From an uncultured Eubacteriales bacterium (GTDB lineage: Bacteria > Bacillota > Clostridia > Christensenellales > Borkfalkiaceae), in assembly GCA_905209085.1 (NCBI GenBank), contig CAJLRM010000002.1, positions 248,001-312,000 of the forward strand: DNA of 64,000 nucleotides, given 5' to 3'. This document shows positions 48,889-55,593 of this stretch, piece by piece. The notes under the pieces were generated by a model. The model ran no database searches and was not told the origin of the DNA. It saw nothing but the letters and a program-made list of their open reading frames with translations. A program made the translations under genes and the position numbers. Numbering within the stretch: the stretch's first letter is position 1; each line of letters starts with the position of its first letter.

Positions 48889-49479
48889 ATGTCGCAGCGA
48901 AAAGCGGAAACGCGCAGGAAGACGGCGGAAACGGAGATTTTTCTCTCGCTCGATCTGGACGGAACGGGCACGGGCGCCGTGGACAGCGGCGTGGGCTTCC
49001 TCAATCATATGCTGGAACTTCTGACGGTGCACTCGGGCGTCAATTTGTCCGTGGTCTGCCACGGCGATACGGAAGTGGACGACCATCACTCCGTCGAGGA
49101 CGTCGCCATCGCGCTGGGCGAAACGTTTAAAAAGGCGCTCGGGGACAGAAAGGGCATCGAGCGCTTTGCCGACTGCGTGGTGCCGATGGACGAAACGGCG
49201 GCGCAGGTCGCCGTGGATCTGAGCGGGAGAGGGTATCTCGTCTTCGACTGCCCCGACCTTTCCGACGGCAAATGCGGCGCGTTCGATTTGGAACTGGTGG
49301 AGGAATTTCTCCGCGCTTTTTGTTATCGCGGCGGCGTCAACGCCTACGTGAAAATACTCAAAGGCGGCAATCGCCACCACGAGGCGGAAGCGGTGTTCAA
49401 AGCGCTGGCGCGGTGCCTCAAAAAAGCCGTCGCCGTCACCTCCGCCCGCATCCCTTCCTCCAAGGGAGTGCTGGAATGA
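48889..49479 (+). CDS. hisB: imidazoleglycerol-phosphate dehydratase
   Basis: This 196-residue monofunctional dehydratase has the manganese-binding histidine pairs in GFLNHMLELLTVHSG and DDHHSVEDVAIALG, and later NRHHEAEAVFKALAR. The phosphatase domain of enteric HisB is absent, so histidinol phosphatase must be encoded elsewhere. The ribosome site is AAGGAGG. Its stop overlaps hisH. Confidence 0.95.
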   Translation: MSQRKAETRRKTAETEIFLSLDLDGTGTGAVDSGVGFLNHMLELLTVHSGVNLSVVCHGDTEVDDHHSVEDVAIALGETFKKALGDRKGIERFADCVVPMDETAAQVAVDLSGRGYLVFDCPDLSDGKCGAFDLELVEEFLRAFCYRGGVNAYVKILKGGNRHHEAEAVFKALARCLKKAVAVTSARIPSSKGVLE

Positions 49480-50078
49480 CGGGGATTCTCGATTACGGCG
49501 CGGGGAATCTGCGTTCGGTGCAAAAGGCGTGCGAATATCTCGGCGAAAACGCCGTCGTCACGTCCGACGAAAAGAGATTGGACGGGTGCGACAGGCTGAT
49601 TTTGCCCGGCGTCGGCTCCTTCGGGCAGGGCATGGAGGCTTTGGAACGGAGCGGGCTTGCCGCTTGCGTAAAGCGCCGCGCCGCAGATACGCCCGTCCTC
49701 GGCATCTGCCTCGGAATGCAGTTTCTGATGAGCCGTTCCTTCGAGGACGGAGAGCATAAAGGACTCGGCTTCTGCGCGGGCGACGTGGTTAAATTTACCG
49801 CGGGCAAAGTGCCGCAAATCGGCTGGAACGGCGTTTATTCCCTGCGCTCCCCGCTTTTTGAGGGAATCGGGGAAAACAGCGAGTTCTATTTTGTGCACAG
49901 CTACTACGCGCCCGTCGGAGAGAATACCGCGGCGGCGTGCGATTACGGCGTTCCCTTTTCCGCGGCGGTGTGGAACGGAAAAAACGTGTACGGCGTACAG
50001 TTCCATCCCGAAAAGAGCGGCGAGGCGGGACTGAAACTTTTAAGAAATTTCCTGAAAATCAAAGGAGTAAAGGCATGA
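49476..50078 (+). CDS. hisH: imidazole glycerol phosphate synthase, glutaminase subunit
   Basis: The subunit has 200 residues. Class I amidotransferase triad: Cys in LGICLGMQFLM, and His and Glu in GVQFHPEKSG. It supplies ammonia to HisF. The start lies in the ATGA overlap with hisB and the stop overlaps hisA. Confidence 0.95.
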   Translation: MTGILDYGAGNLRSVQKACEYLGENAVVTSDEKRLDGCDRLILPGVGSFGQGMEALERSGLAACVKRRAADTPVLGICLGMQFLMSRSFEDGEHKGLGFCAGDVVKFTAGKVPQIGWNGVYSLRSPLFEGIGENSEFYFVHSYYAPVGENTAAACDYGVPFSAAVWNGKNVYGVQFHPEKSGEAGLKLLRNFLKIKGVKA

Positions 50079-50788
50079 AGCTGTTTCCCGCCATCGACAT
50101 TTTAAACGGCCGCGCGGTGCGGCTCTTGTACGGAAAAAAAGAACTCGTCACCGATTACGGTCTTCCGCTCGATCGCGCGAAACTCTGGCGGGACGCGGGC
50201 GCGGACTTTTTGCACGTCGTGGATCTTTGCGGCGCGTTCGAGGGCGAAAGCCGCATCGACGGGGAAATAGAAAAGATCGCCGCCTTGGGCGTAAAGGTGC
50301 AGAGCGGCGGGGGACTGAGGACGATGGAGGAGATCGAGCGGCGCCTGAACGCGGGCGCGAGCCGCGTGGTCTTGGGCACCGTGTGCCACACGAATCCCGC
50401 TCTTTTTCGGGAAGCCGTGGAAAAATACGGGGATAAAATCGTGGCGGGGATCGACTGCAAGGACGGCTTTCTCTCCGTCAAAGGCTGGACGGAAACGAGC
50501 GGGGAAACGGGCGTTTCCTTCGGAAAACGCGCCAAAGCGCTGGGCGTTTGTTACTGCGTCTTTACGGACGTGTCGCGGGACGGCGCGCTGTCCGGCGTCG
50601 CCGTCGAAGAAACGGCGAAACTCGGCTTGGAAACGGGCTTAAACGTCGTCGCGTCGGGGGGCGTATCTTCTGTCGACGACCTCGAAAAACTCGCGCAGAA
50701 GGGCGTTTACGGGGCTATTTTGGGGCGTTCCCTATACGAGGGCAAGATAGACTTGAAAGAGGCGCTCGAACGATTCCAAAACGATTGA
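50075..50788 (+). CDS. hisA: phosphoribosylformimino-5-aminoimidazole carboxamide ribotide isomerase
   Basis: This 237-residue TIM barrel has LFPAIDILNGRAVRL, VQSGGGLRTMEEI, and FTDVSRDGALSG followed by ASGGVSS. The catalytic aspartates are in AIDI and FTDV. ATG 50075 follows AAAGGAG. Confidence 0.95.
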   Translation: MKLFPAIDILNGRAVRLLYGKKELVTDYGLPLDRAKLWRDAGADFLHVVDLCGAFEGESRIDGEIEKIAALGVKVQSGGGLRTMEEIERRLNAGASRVVLGTVCHTNPALFREAVEKYGDKIVAGIDCKDGFLSVKGWTETSGETGVSFGKRAKALGVCYCVFTDVSRDGALSGVAVEETAKLGLETGLNVVASGGVSSVDDLEKLAQKGVYGAILGRSLYEGKIDLKEALERFQND

Positions 50789-50936
50789 AAAAGCGGCGCT
50801 GTCGGGGATTTTTCAGGCACGCACCCCGACTTTTTGGAAAAATGCGCGGCTTCCCCTTGGGATAGACGCAAATTGACGGCTCGGGGACGGATACGCGACA
50901 AACTCTCGGGACAGAGATACAACGGAAACATAAAAT

Positions 50937-51707
50937 ATGCTTTGTAAAAGAATTATTCCCTGTCTGGATTTAAAGGACGGCAGGGTGGTGAAAGGGGTCA
51001 ATTTCGTTTCGCTGCGGGACGCGGGCGACCCCGTGGAGGCGGCGAAAACGTATAACGCCGCGGGCGCGGACGAGATCGTTTTTCTCGACATCACGGCGAG
51101 CGCGGACGGCAGAAAGACCAAACTGGACGTGATTTCCCGCGCGAGCGAGCAGGTGTTCATTCCGCTGACGGTGGGCGGGGGGATCTCTTCGGTGGAGGAT
51201 TTTTCCGTGCTCTTAAAATGCGGCGCGGATAAGATCGCCGTCAACTCGGCGGCGATAGACAATCCCGGATTGATCCTGAACGCGGCTTTAAAATTCGGCA
51301 GTCAGTGCGTGGTGCTGGCGGTGGACGCGAAAAGGAACGAAAAGGGCGGCTGGAACGTCTATAAACACGGCGGGCGGATAGATACGGGACTGGACGCGCT
51401 GGAATGGATTGCGCGGGCGGAGAAACTTGGCGCGGGAGAGATTCTCCTCACAAGCATGGACAGGGACGGTACGAAAGCGGGCTACGACATACCTCTTACG
51501 AAAGCGGTTTCCAAGCTCGTCAATATCCCCGTCATCGCGTCGGGCGGCGCGGGGACAAAAGAGCACTTTTCCGAGGTCTTGACGGAGGGAGGGGCGGACG
51601 CGGCGTTGGCGGCTTCCCTTTTCCACTTCGGAGAGCTTCGTATAAAGGATTTGAAAATATATTTATCAAAGCGGGACATTCCCGTCAGAGGAGGCAAGCA
51701 TGGTTGA
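50937..51707 (+). CDS. hisF: imidazole glycerol phosphate synthase, cyclase subunit
   Basis: This 256-residue TIM barrel is related to HisA: RIIPCLDLKDGRVVKGVNF, TVGGGISSVEDF, LLTSMDRDGTKAGYD, and ASGGAGTKEHF. The catalytic aspartates are in CLDL and SMDRDG. A 148-base gap separates it from hisA. Its end overlaps hisIE. Confidence 0.96.
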   Translation: MLCKRIIPCLDLKDGRVVKGVNFVSLRDAGDPVEAAKTYNAAGADEIVFLDITASADGRKTKLDVISRASEQVFIPLTVGGGISSVEDFSVLLKCGADKIAVNSAAIDNPGLILNAALKFGSQCVVLAVDAKRNEKGGWNVYKHGGRIDTGLDALEWIARAEKLGAGEILLTSMDRDGTKAGYDIPLTKAVSKLVNIPVIASGGAGTKEHFSEVLTEGGADAALAASLFHFGELRIKDLKIYLSKRDIPVRGGKHG

Positions 51708-52338
51708 GATGAAGGCGAAAAAAGTGAATATCGATGAATTGAAGTTCGACGAAAAAGGACTGATTGCCGCGATTGCGCAGGATTATGAGAGCGGCGAGGT
51801 GCTGATGCAGGCGTTCATGAACCGCGAAGCGGTGGAAAAGACGTTTGAAACGGGGTACGCGCACTATTACAGCCGTTCGCGGGCGTCGCTTTGGAAAAAG
51901 GGCGAAACGAGCGGCAACACCCAAAAGGTGCTCACGGCGTATCTCGATTGCGATAAGGACTGCATTCTTTTGAAAGTGCGCCAAAAGGGCGTCGCCTGCC
52001 ACACGGGTACGTACAGCTGTTTTTCGCAGCAGGTGAAAGGGGACGAAAACGAGATCGGCGCCGAAATGTTCGGAAAATTGCAGCGCATCGTCGAGGACAG
52101 GAAAAAGAATCCCGAAGAAGGCTCGTATACGAGTTTCCTGTTCGCGCGCGGCATCGACAAAATCGCCAAAAAAGCGGGCGAGGAAGCCGTGGAACTCGTC
52201 ATCGCCTCCAAGAACGACGACAAGGGCGAAGTCATCGGGGAAGCCGCGGACTTCCTCTATCACATGATGGTGCTGCTTGCGGAAAAGGGCGTCAAGCTTT
52301 CGGAGGTCTGTTCGGAATTGTATAAGCGAAATAAATAG
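51700..52338 (+). CDS. hisIE: bifunctional phosphoribosyl-AMP cyclohydrolase / phosphoribosyl-ATP pyrophosphatase
   Basis: This 212-residue fusion has an N-terminal HisI domain with zinc/Mg residues (SRASLWKKGETSGN, LDCDKDCILLKV, GVACHTG) and a C-terminal MazG-like HisE domain (SYTSFLFARGIDKIAKKAGE, EEAVELVIASKNDD). It catalyses steps 2 and 3. It is the last gene of the operon; hisC and histidinol phosphatase are not in the window. Confidence 0.95.
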   Translation: MVEMKAKKVNIDELKFDEKGLIAAIAQDYESGEVLMQAFMNREAVEKTFETGYAHYYSRSRASLWKKGETSGNTQKVLTAYLDCDKDCILLKVRQKGVACHTGTYSCFSQQVKGDENEIGAEMFGKLQRIVEDRKKNPEEGSYTSFLFARGIDKIAKKAGEEAVELVIASKNDDKGEVIGEAADFLYHMMVLLAEKGVKLSEVCSELYKRNK

Positions 52339-52510
52339 CGGTCTTTACGAAAAGCCGCCCCCCTTCAAATTCTTTCGCCGCATTTTTTAGGGAAACGAAA
52401 GCGCATCGCCGTATGTTCGGCGGGCGTTTCGGAGGATCGTTTTCCGTCCTTCCGAGGATGGAAAACGGGGCGCGTTCCGCCGTATAGCCGTATATTGATT
52501 GGCAAAGAGA

Positions 52511-52550
52511 AAAGCCCTGCCCGACCGCAAATGCGGTCGGGCAGGGCTTT
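52511..52550. terminator. terminator of the his operon, copy 1 of a duplicated hairpin
   Basis: AAAGCCCTGCCCGACCGC and GCGGTCGGGCAGGGCTTT form an 18-bp perfect stem around an AAAT loop. It is nearly identical to the hairpin at 52675-52714. Confidence 0.85.
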
Positions 52551-52674
52551 GATTTGAAAAAAGTTGATTCAACGCACACTAAGGAAGCGTCGTCAGTTTT
52601 GTGCTATGTTCCGCCTGTCTTTTCGAAGGTCGGAAACGGGGCGCGCGCAGGTGTGTTTCCAATATGTAAAGAGA

Positions 52675-52714
52675 AAAACCCTGCCCGACCGCAAACGCGG
52701 TCGGGCAGGGCTTT
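52675..52714. terminator. duplicate terminator, next to XRE gene
   Basis: This is the same hairpin as at 52511 with one loop change (AAAC). Flanks are also similar: AAAGAGAAAA before and ATTTGA-AAAAA after. It lies downstream of the minus-strand XRE gene, so the duplication gave each convergent operon its own copy. Confidence 0.85.
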
Positions 52715-52733
52715 AATTTGAGAAAAAATGGAT

Positions 52734-52952
52734 TCAAGGAAAGCCGAACAAATCGTTCGGCGTAATTTCCAAGCGTTTACACAGGTAAATGATTTTTTCA
52801 TAGTCGAGTTGAACTTTTCCCGTTTCGTAATTGCTGTAATCGGATTGAAATTTATTTAATTCTTTGGCTAACTCTTCTTGTTTAAGCCCCTTTGCTTTTC
52901 GGGCAATTTTCAGATTTTCTCCTACGAGTTGAGCAATCTTTACATTTTTCAT
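52734..52952 (-). CDS. XRE-family regulator, second gene of leftward operon
   Basis: This 72-residue single Cro/C1 helix-turn-helix protein carries GLKQEELAKELNKFQSDYSN as its recognition region and ends at NDLFGFP, without an effector domain. It starts 4 bases after the stop of the preceding XRE gene and is probably translationally coupled to it. With that gene it makes a two-HTH operon comparable to the fused double-HTH protein at 8492. Confidence 0.82.
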   Translation of the reverse strand: MKNVKIAQLVGENLKIARKAKGLKQEELAKELNKFQSDYSNYETGKVQLDYEKIIYLCKRLEITPNDLFGFP

Positions 52953-52956
52953 TTCT

Positions 52957-53238
52957 TTATTCTTCTGTAATTCCCTTTATAGCGAATAGTGCATTTGCGT
53001 CAATATCAAAAACCCACAATAAACTGAAAATATCATAAATTCCTGGACGAGTTCTTCCTTGTTCCCAATTTGCATAAGTACTTATCGCGATATTCAACTT
53101 TTTCGCAACTTCCTTTTGCGTAAAGTTCTTATCTCTGCGCAATTCCTTTAATCTTTTGCTGAAAAGTTCCTCACATAATGCGATACGATTTTCTTTTTTA
53201 TTTTCTTCCATTAAATTTTTTAATAAGACTTTATTCAT
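52957..53238 (-). CDS. XRE-family regulator, first gene of leftward operon
   Basis: This 93-residue protein has ~30 charged N-terminal residues and then a Cro/C1 helix-turn-helix (NFTQKEVAKKLNIAISTYAN, followed by WEQGRTRPGIYDIFSLLWVF). ATG 53238 has AAAGGTGG upstream; the in-frame codon at 53256 lies almost at the transcript start. It is divergent from the 53415 gene across three AGCT-N5-AGCT operators and probably autoregulates. Confidence 0.83.
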   Translation of the reverse strand: MNKVLLKNLMEENKKENRIALCEELFSKRLKELRRDKNFTQKEVAKKLNIAISTYANWEQGRTRPGIYDIFSLLWVFDIDANALFAIKGITEE

Positions 53239-53265
53239 AAAAACCACCTTTTTCATAATAATTTT

Positions 53266-53294
53266 ATCACAAATTAGCTGAAATAGCTTGACAA
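53266..53294 (-). promoter_or_regulatory. leftward promoter with operator O1 in its spacer
   Basis: On the minus strand, TTGTCA (53289-53294), 17 bp, TGTGAT (53266-53271, 4 of 6 matches). O1, AGCT-GAAAT-AGCT (53276-53288), fills the spacer. Its -35 overlaps the -35 of the rightward promoter. Confidence 0.6.
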
Positions 53295-53316
53295 TAGCTA
53301 AAATAGCTATTATAAT
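53288..53316 (+). promoter_or_regulatory. rightward consensus promoter with operator O2 in its spacer
   Basis: TTGACA 53288-53293, 17 bp, TATAAT 53311-53316. O2, AGCT-AAAAT-AGCT (53296-53308), lies in the spacer. Confidence 0.88.
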
Positions 53317-53321
53317 AAGGT

Positions 53322-53334
53322 AGCTGTTTTAGCT
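53322..53334. promoter_or_regulatory. operator O3 over the rightward start site
   Basis: AGCT-GTTTT-AGCT, centred 26 bp downstream of O2, the same spacing as in the 45.2 kb locus. It covers the expected start of the 53415 transcript. Confidence 0.82.
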
Positions 53335-53414
53335 ATAAGATAAAATCACAAAACCAAAAAGTTCTGTGCGGTTTCATAAAAAACGCATGGCGCTTAAAAA
53401 AACGGAGGATCATT

Positions 53415-53810
53415 ATGAAGCACAAAGGAAAGAAGAAAGAAGCTCAATACTCGGAATTTTATAAGGAAACGACGTACTTTTTACTCCTATGCAGTAAGGA
53501 GGACGCCGATTTTTTCGCTGTTCCCGATAAAGAAAGAAAAACGGACGATTACGTTCGTTTGATGGTGATAGCGATGGCTCTCGATTTCAAGGGACCGATG
53601 ATGAGAGTCCTCAGCGAAGCCGAGGACAGAAAACGGGACAAAGAAGTGCTGGACCGTTTAGAACAATTGAAGGGCGACACTGCCACCATAGCCGCCTGGA
53701 TAGACGATTTTATCGACAAAATAAGAAACGACGACCTCAAAGAAATTGTTTTACAGCATTGGAATGAAAGAAGGGAAGATTTTGAAAAGAACGGAAATTT
53801 GCCCTTATAA
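53415..53810 (+). CDS. conserved small protein of unknown family, paralogue of the 9401 gene
   Basis: This 131-residue soluble helical protein has a lysine-rich start and then TTYFLLLCSKEDADFF, DDYVRLMVIAMAL, MRVLSEAE and WIDDFIDKIR. It matches the 9401-9802 protein along its whole length. ATG 53415 follows CGGAGG after a 92-base leader. It is under a consensus promoter with two operators, divergent from two XRE genes. No catalytic motif, membrane segment or signal is visible. The consistent link to HTH regulators suggests a regulated effector or regulator partner; function unknown. Confidence 0.72.
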   Translation: MKHKGKKKEAQYSEFYKETTYFLLLCSKEDADFFAVPDKERKTDDYVRLMVIAMALDFKGPMMRVLSEAEDRKRDKEVLDRLEQLKGDTATIAAWIDDFIDKIRNDDLKEIVLQHWNERREDFEKNGNLPL

Positions 53811-54024
53811 ACAGCTTGGGGCGAAAGAGCTTTTCCGATTGCTTTTTAAAGACGGCAAAAGGCTGTAAAAAGGCGGAGGGAAAATAAAATCCATGCGGGG
53901 CGCCGCATACGACAAAATTCCCCTTAAAACGCGAAAATCTTATAAAAAAATCGCCCCGCCGTATGGTATGATTTTCCTTGCAGAAAAAATAAATCGGGAA
54001 AAAACGGCAGGGAGAGAAATACAT

Positions 54025-54795
54025 ATGGCAAGGAAAATCGTCGTAACGTCGGGAAAAGGGGGCGTGGGGAAAACCACCGTTGCCGCCAATCTCGGCGCGC
54101 AGCTTTCAAGGCGCGGGGAGAGGGTGATCCTCTGCGACACCGATTTCGGACTCAACAACATGGACGTGGTGACGGGGGTGGAAAACCTCGTCGTCTACGA
54201 CATCGTGGACGTCATCGAGGGCAGATGCCGCGCGAAACAGGCGCTGATCCGCCATCCCGATTTCGGCAATCTCTATATCCTCGCCAGCAATCATTCGGCG
54301 CCCGAACGCTATATCTCGCCGCAGGCGGTGAAGCTGGTTCTGGACACGCTCTCTCCGCAGTTCGATTTTATCCTCATAGACTGCCCGGCGGGGATAGACG
54401 AGGGATTTCATCGCGCCGTCGCCACGGCGGACGAGGCGATCGTCGTCACCACGCCGCACATTTCCGCCCTGCGCGACGCGGACAAAGTCATCACCGTCTT
54501 AAAAAGCTATGAGCCGAAAGCCGTTTCCGTCGTCGTCAACATGGTGCGCGGGGATATGCTCATTTCGGGCGAGATCCTTTCCCCGCAGGAAATAGAGGAA
54601 ATACTGAAAACGCCTATCCTTGGCATTCTGCCTGAGGAAGACGACGTTTTTCTGCATAATCTCTCCGATAAAACGCGGGCGTTTCGCCTTCTGGCGAACA
54701 ACCTGCTCGCCGATAAAAAACGTCTTTTCGACGTCACCAGAAAATACTCGGGCGTATTTGGCAATTTAAGACGAATTTTAAGGAAAGGATTATAA
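54025..54795 (+). CDS. minD: septum site-determining ATPase MinD
   Basis: This is a 256-residue membrane-associated ParA/MinD ATPase. The deviant Walker A is SGKGGVGKTTVAANL (residues 9-23). CDTDFGLNNMDVVTG and DCPAGIDEGFHRA complete the site. A basic amphipathic C-terminal tail (FGNLRRILRKGL) fits the membrane-targeting helix. ATG 54025 follows GGAGAGAAA; the upstream in-frame extension is not protein-like. minC is not adjacent. Confidence 0.93.
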   Translation: MARKIVVTSGKGGVGKTTVAANLGAQLSRRGERVILCDTDFGLNNMDVVTGVENLVVYDIVDVIEGRCRAKQALIRHPDFGNLYILASNHSAPERYISPQAVKLVLDTLSPQFDFILIDCPAGIDEGFHRAVATADEAIVVTTPHISALRDADKVITVLKSYEPKAVSVVVNMVRGDMLISGEILSPQEIEEILKTPILGILPEEDDVFLHNLSDKTRAFRLLANNLLADKKRLFDVTRKYSGVFGNLRRILRKGL

Positions 54796-54804
54796 AAAAC
54801 GGTC

Positions 54805-55038
54805 ATGAAAAAAATCAGAGATAATTTCGTGCGCACGAACAGCGTGATACAGTCGGACAAGTCGGTGATGAGCGACGGGTGCAAAGCCCTCGTTTTACAG
54901 GACTTCGCGGGGATTTTCGAGGAATATTTCGAGCTTAACGGTCTGCCCGAAATGAATATCGTCTGCGAAAAGGGCGTCTATAAAGTGAGCGTCACTTTCG
55001 AGGCGGACAGAGTAAAAAAATTCAACGTGCTCAAATAA
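54805..55038 (+). CDS. small hypothetical protein in the minD operon
   Basis: This 77-residue protein starts 9 bases after minD. It shows VMSDGCKALVLQDFAGIFEE, then a beta-rich end (GVYKVSVTFEADRVKKFNV). It sits where minE stands in other genomes but lacks the N-terminal membrane helix and the IIVAERRR-type MinD-contact region, so I do not call it MinE. It could be an unrelated MinD partner. The ribosome site is weak, consistent with coupling. Confidence 0.6.
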   Translation: MKKIRDNFVRTNSVIQSDKSVMSDGCKALVLQDFAGIFEEYFELNGLPEMNIVCEKGVYKVSVTFEADRVKKFNVLK

Positions 55039-55130
55039 GCGCCGCCCGCCGCGAGAATCGTTGCGCGATTCCGCAAATCCGTCCGCTCCGTCCTTCTTTC
55101 AGAAAAACGGAACGCCGCTTTAAACGTCCG

Positions 55131-55171
55131 TCCGAGTCTTTGTCTTAATTGGCTAAGGCTCGGATTTTTTT
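55131..55171 (+). terminator. terminator after minD operon
   Basis: TCCGAGTCTT and AAGGCTCGGA (one G-T pair) with a 14-base loop and seven T's. Confidence 0.7.
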
Positions 55172-55446
55172 GTACGGAAAATCAAAGGGAGAAAGGGCAG
55201 GGAACGGGAACGAACGCCTTTGATAAAAATAAAACTTGCCAAAAGCGCTGTTTATATAAATATCTGTAAAAAATAAAGATTTCGGCAGGAATAAGAGAGG
55301 GCATTCAGGCGACGAGCGCAAATTTCGGGAAAAAGAAGAGGATAGCGGAAAAAGACCGCCTCGTTCGGACTTTATGAAAATGGAAAGCAGAGAGAGGCGT
55401 GTCGCCCGTTCTTCAACGGAATTTCTTAAAAAATGTTAAAAAATCT
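55172..55446. other. gene-free stretch
   Basis: There is no supported gene, RNA or repeat between the minD terminator and the next promoter. Confidence 0.5.
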
Positions 55447-55475
55447 TTTACAAAAGAGTTGACTTGTGATATAAT
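55447..55475 (+). promoter_or_regulatory. promoter of the surface protein operon
   Basis: TTTACA 55447-55452, 17 bp, extended -10 TGATATAAT with core 55470-55475. Confidence 0.78.
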
Positions 55476-55480
55476 GGAAT

Positions 55481-55515
55481 AAAAAGATATAAAAAGATAT
55501 AAAAAGATATAAAAA
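55481..55515. repeat. 10-bp tandem repeat in 5' leader
   Basis: AAAAAGATAT is repeated three and a half times directly after the transcription start and ~80 bases before the surface-protein start codon. Perfect short repeats here could change length by slippage and alter expression. Confidence 0.85.
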
Positions 55516-55593
55516 GTCCTACCCGTAAAGCAGCGTCGCTTATGTTTCTCGTCCGACATCGGTAAGTCGCAGAAAAAAGGGAGATGAAAGGGC

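Noticed and set aside
54805..55038. MinE
   Set aside because: It is in the right place but lacks the membrane helix and the MinD-contact motif, so it is kept as hypothetical.
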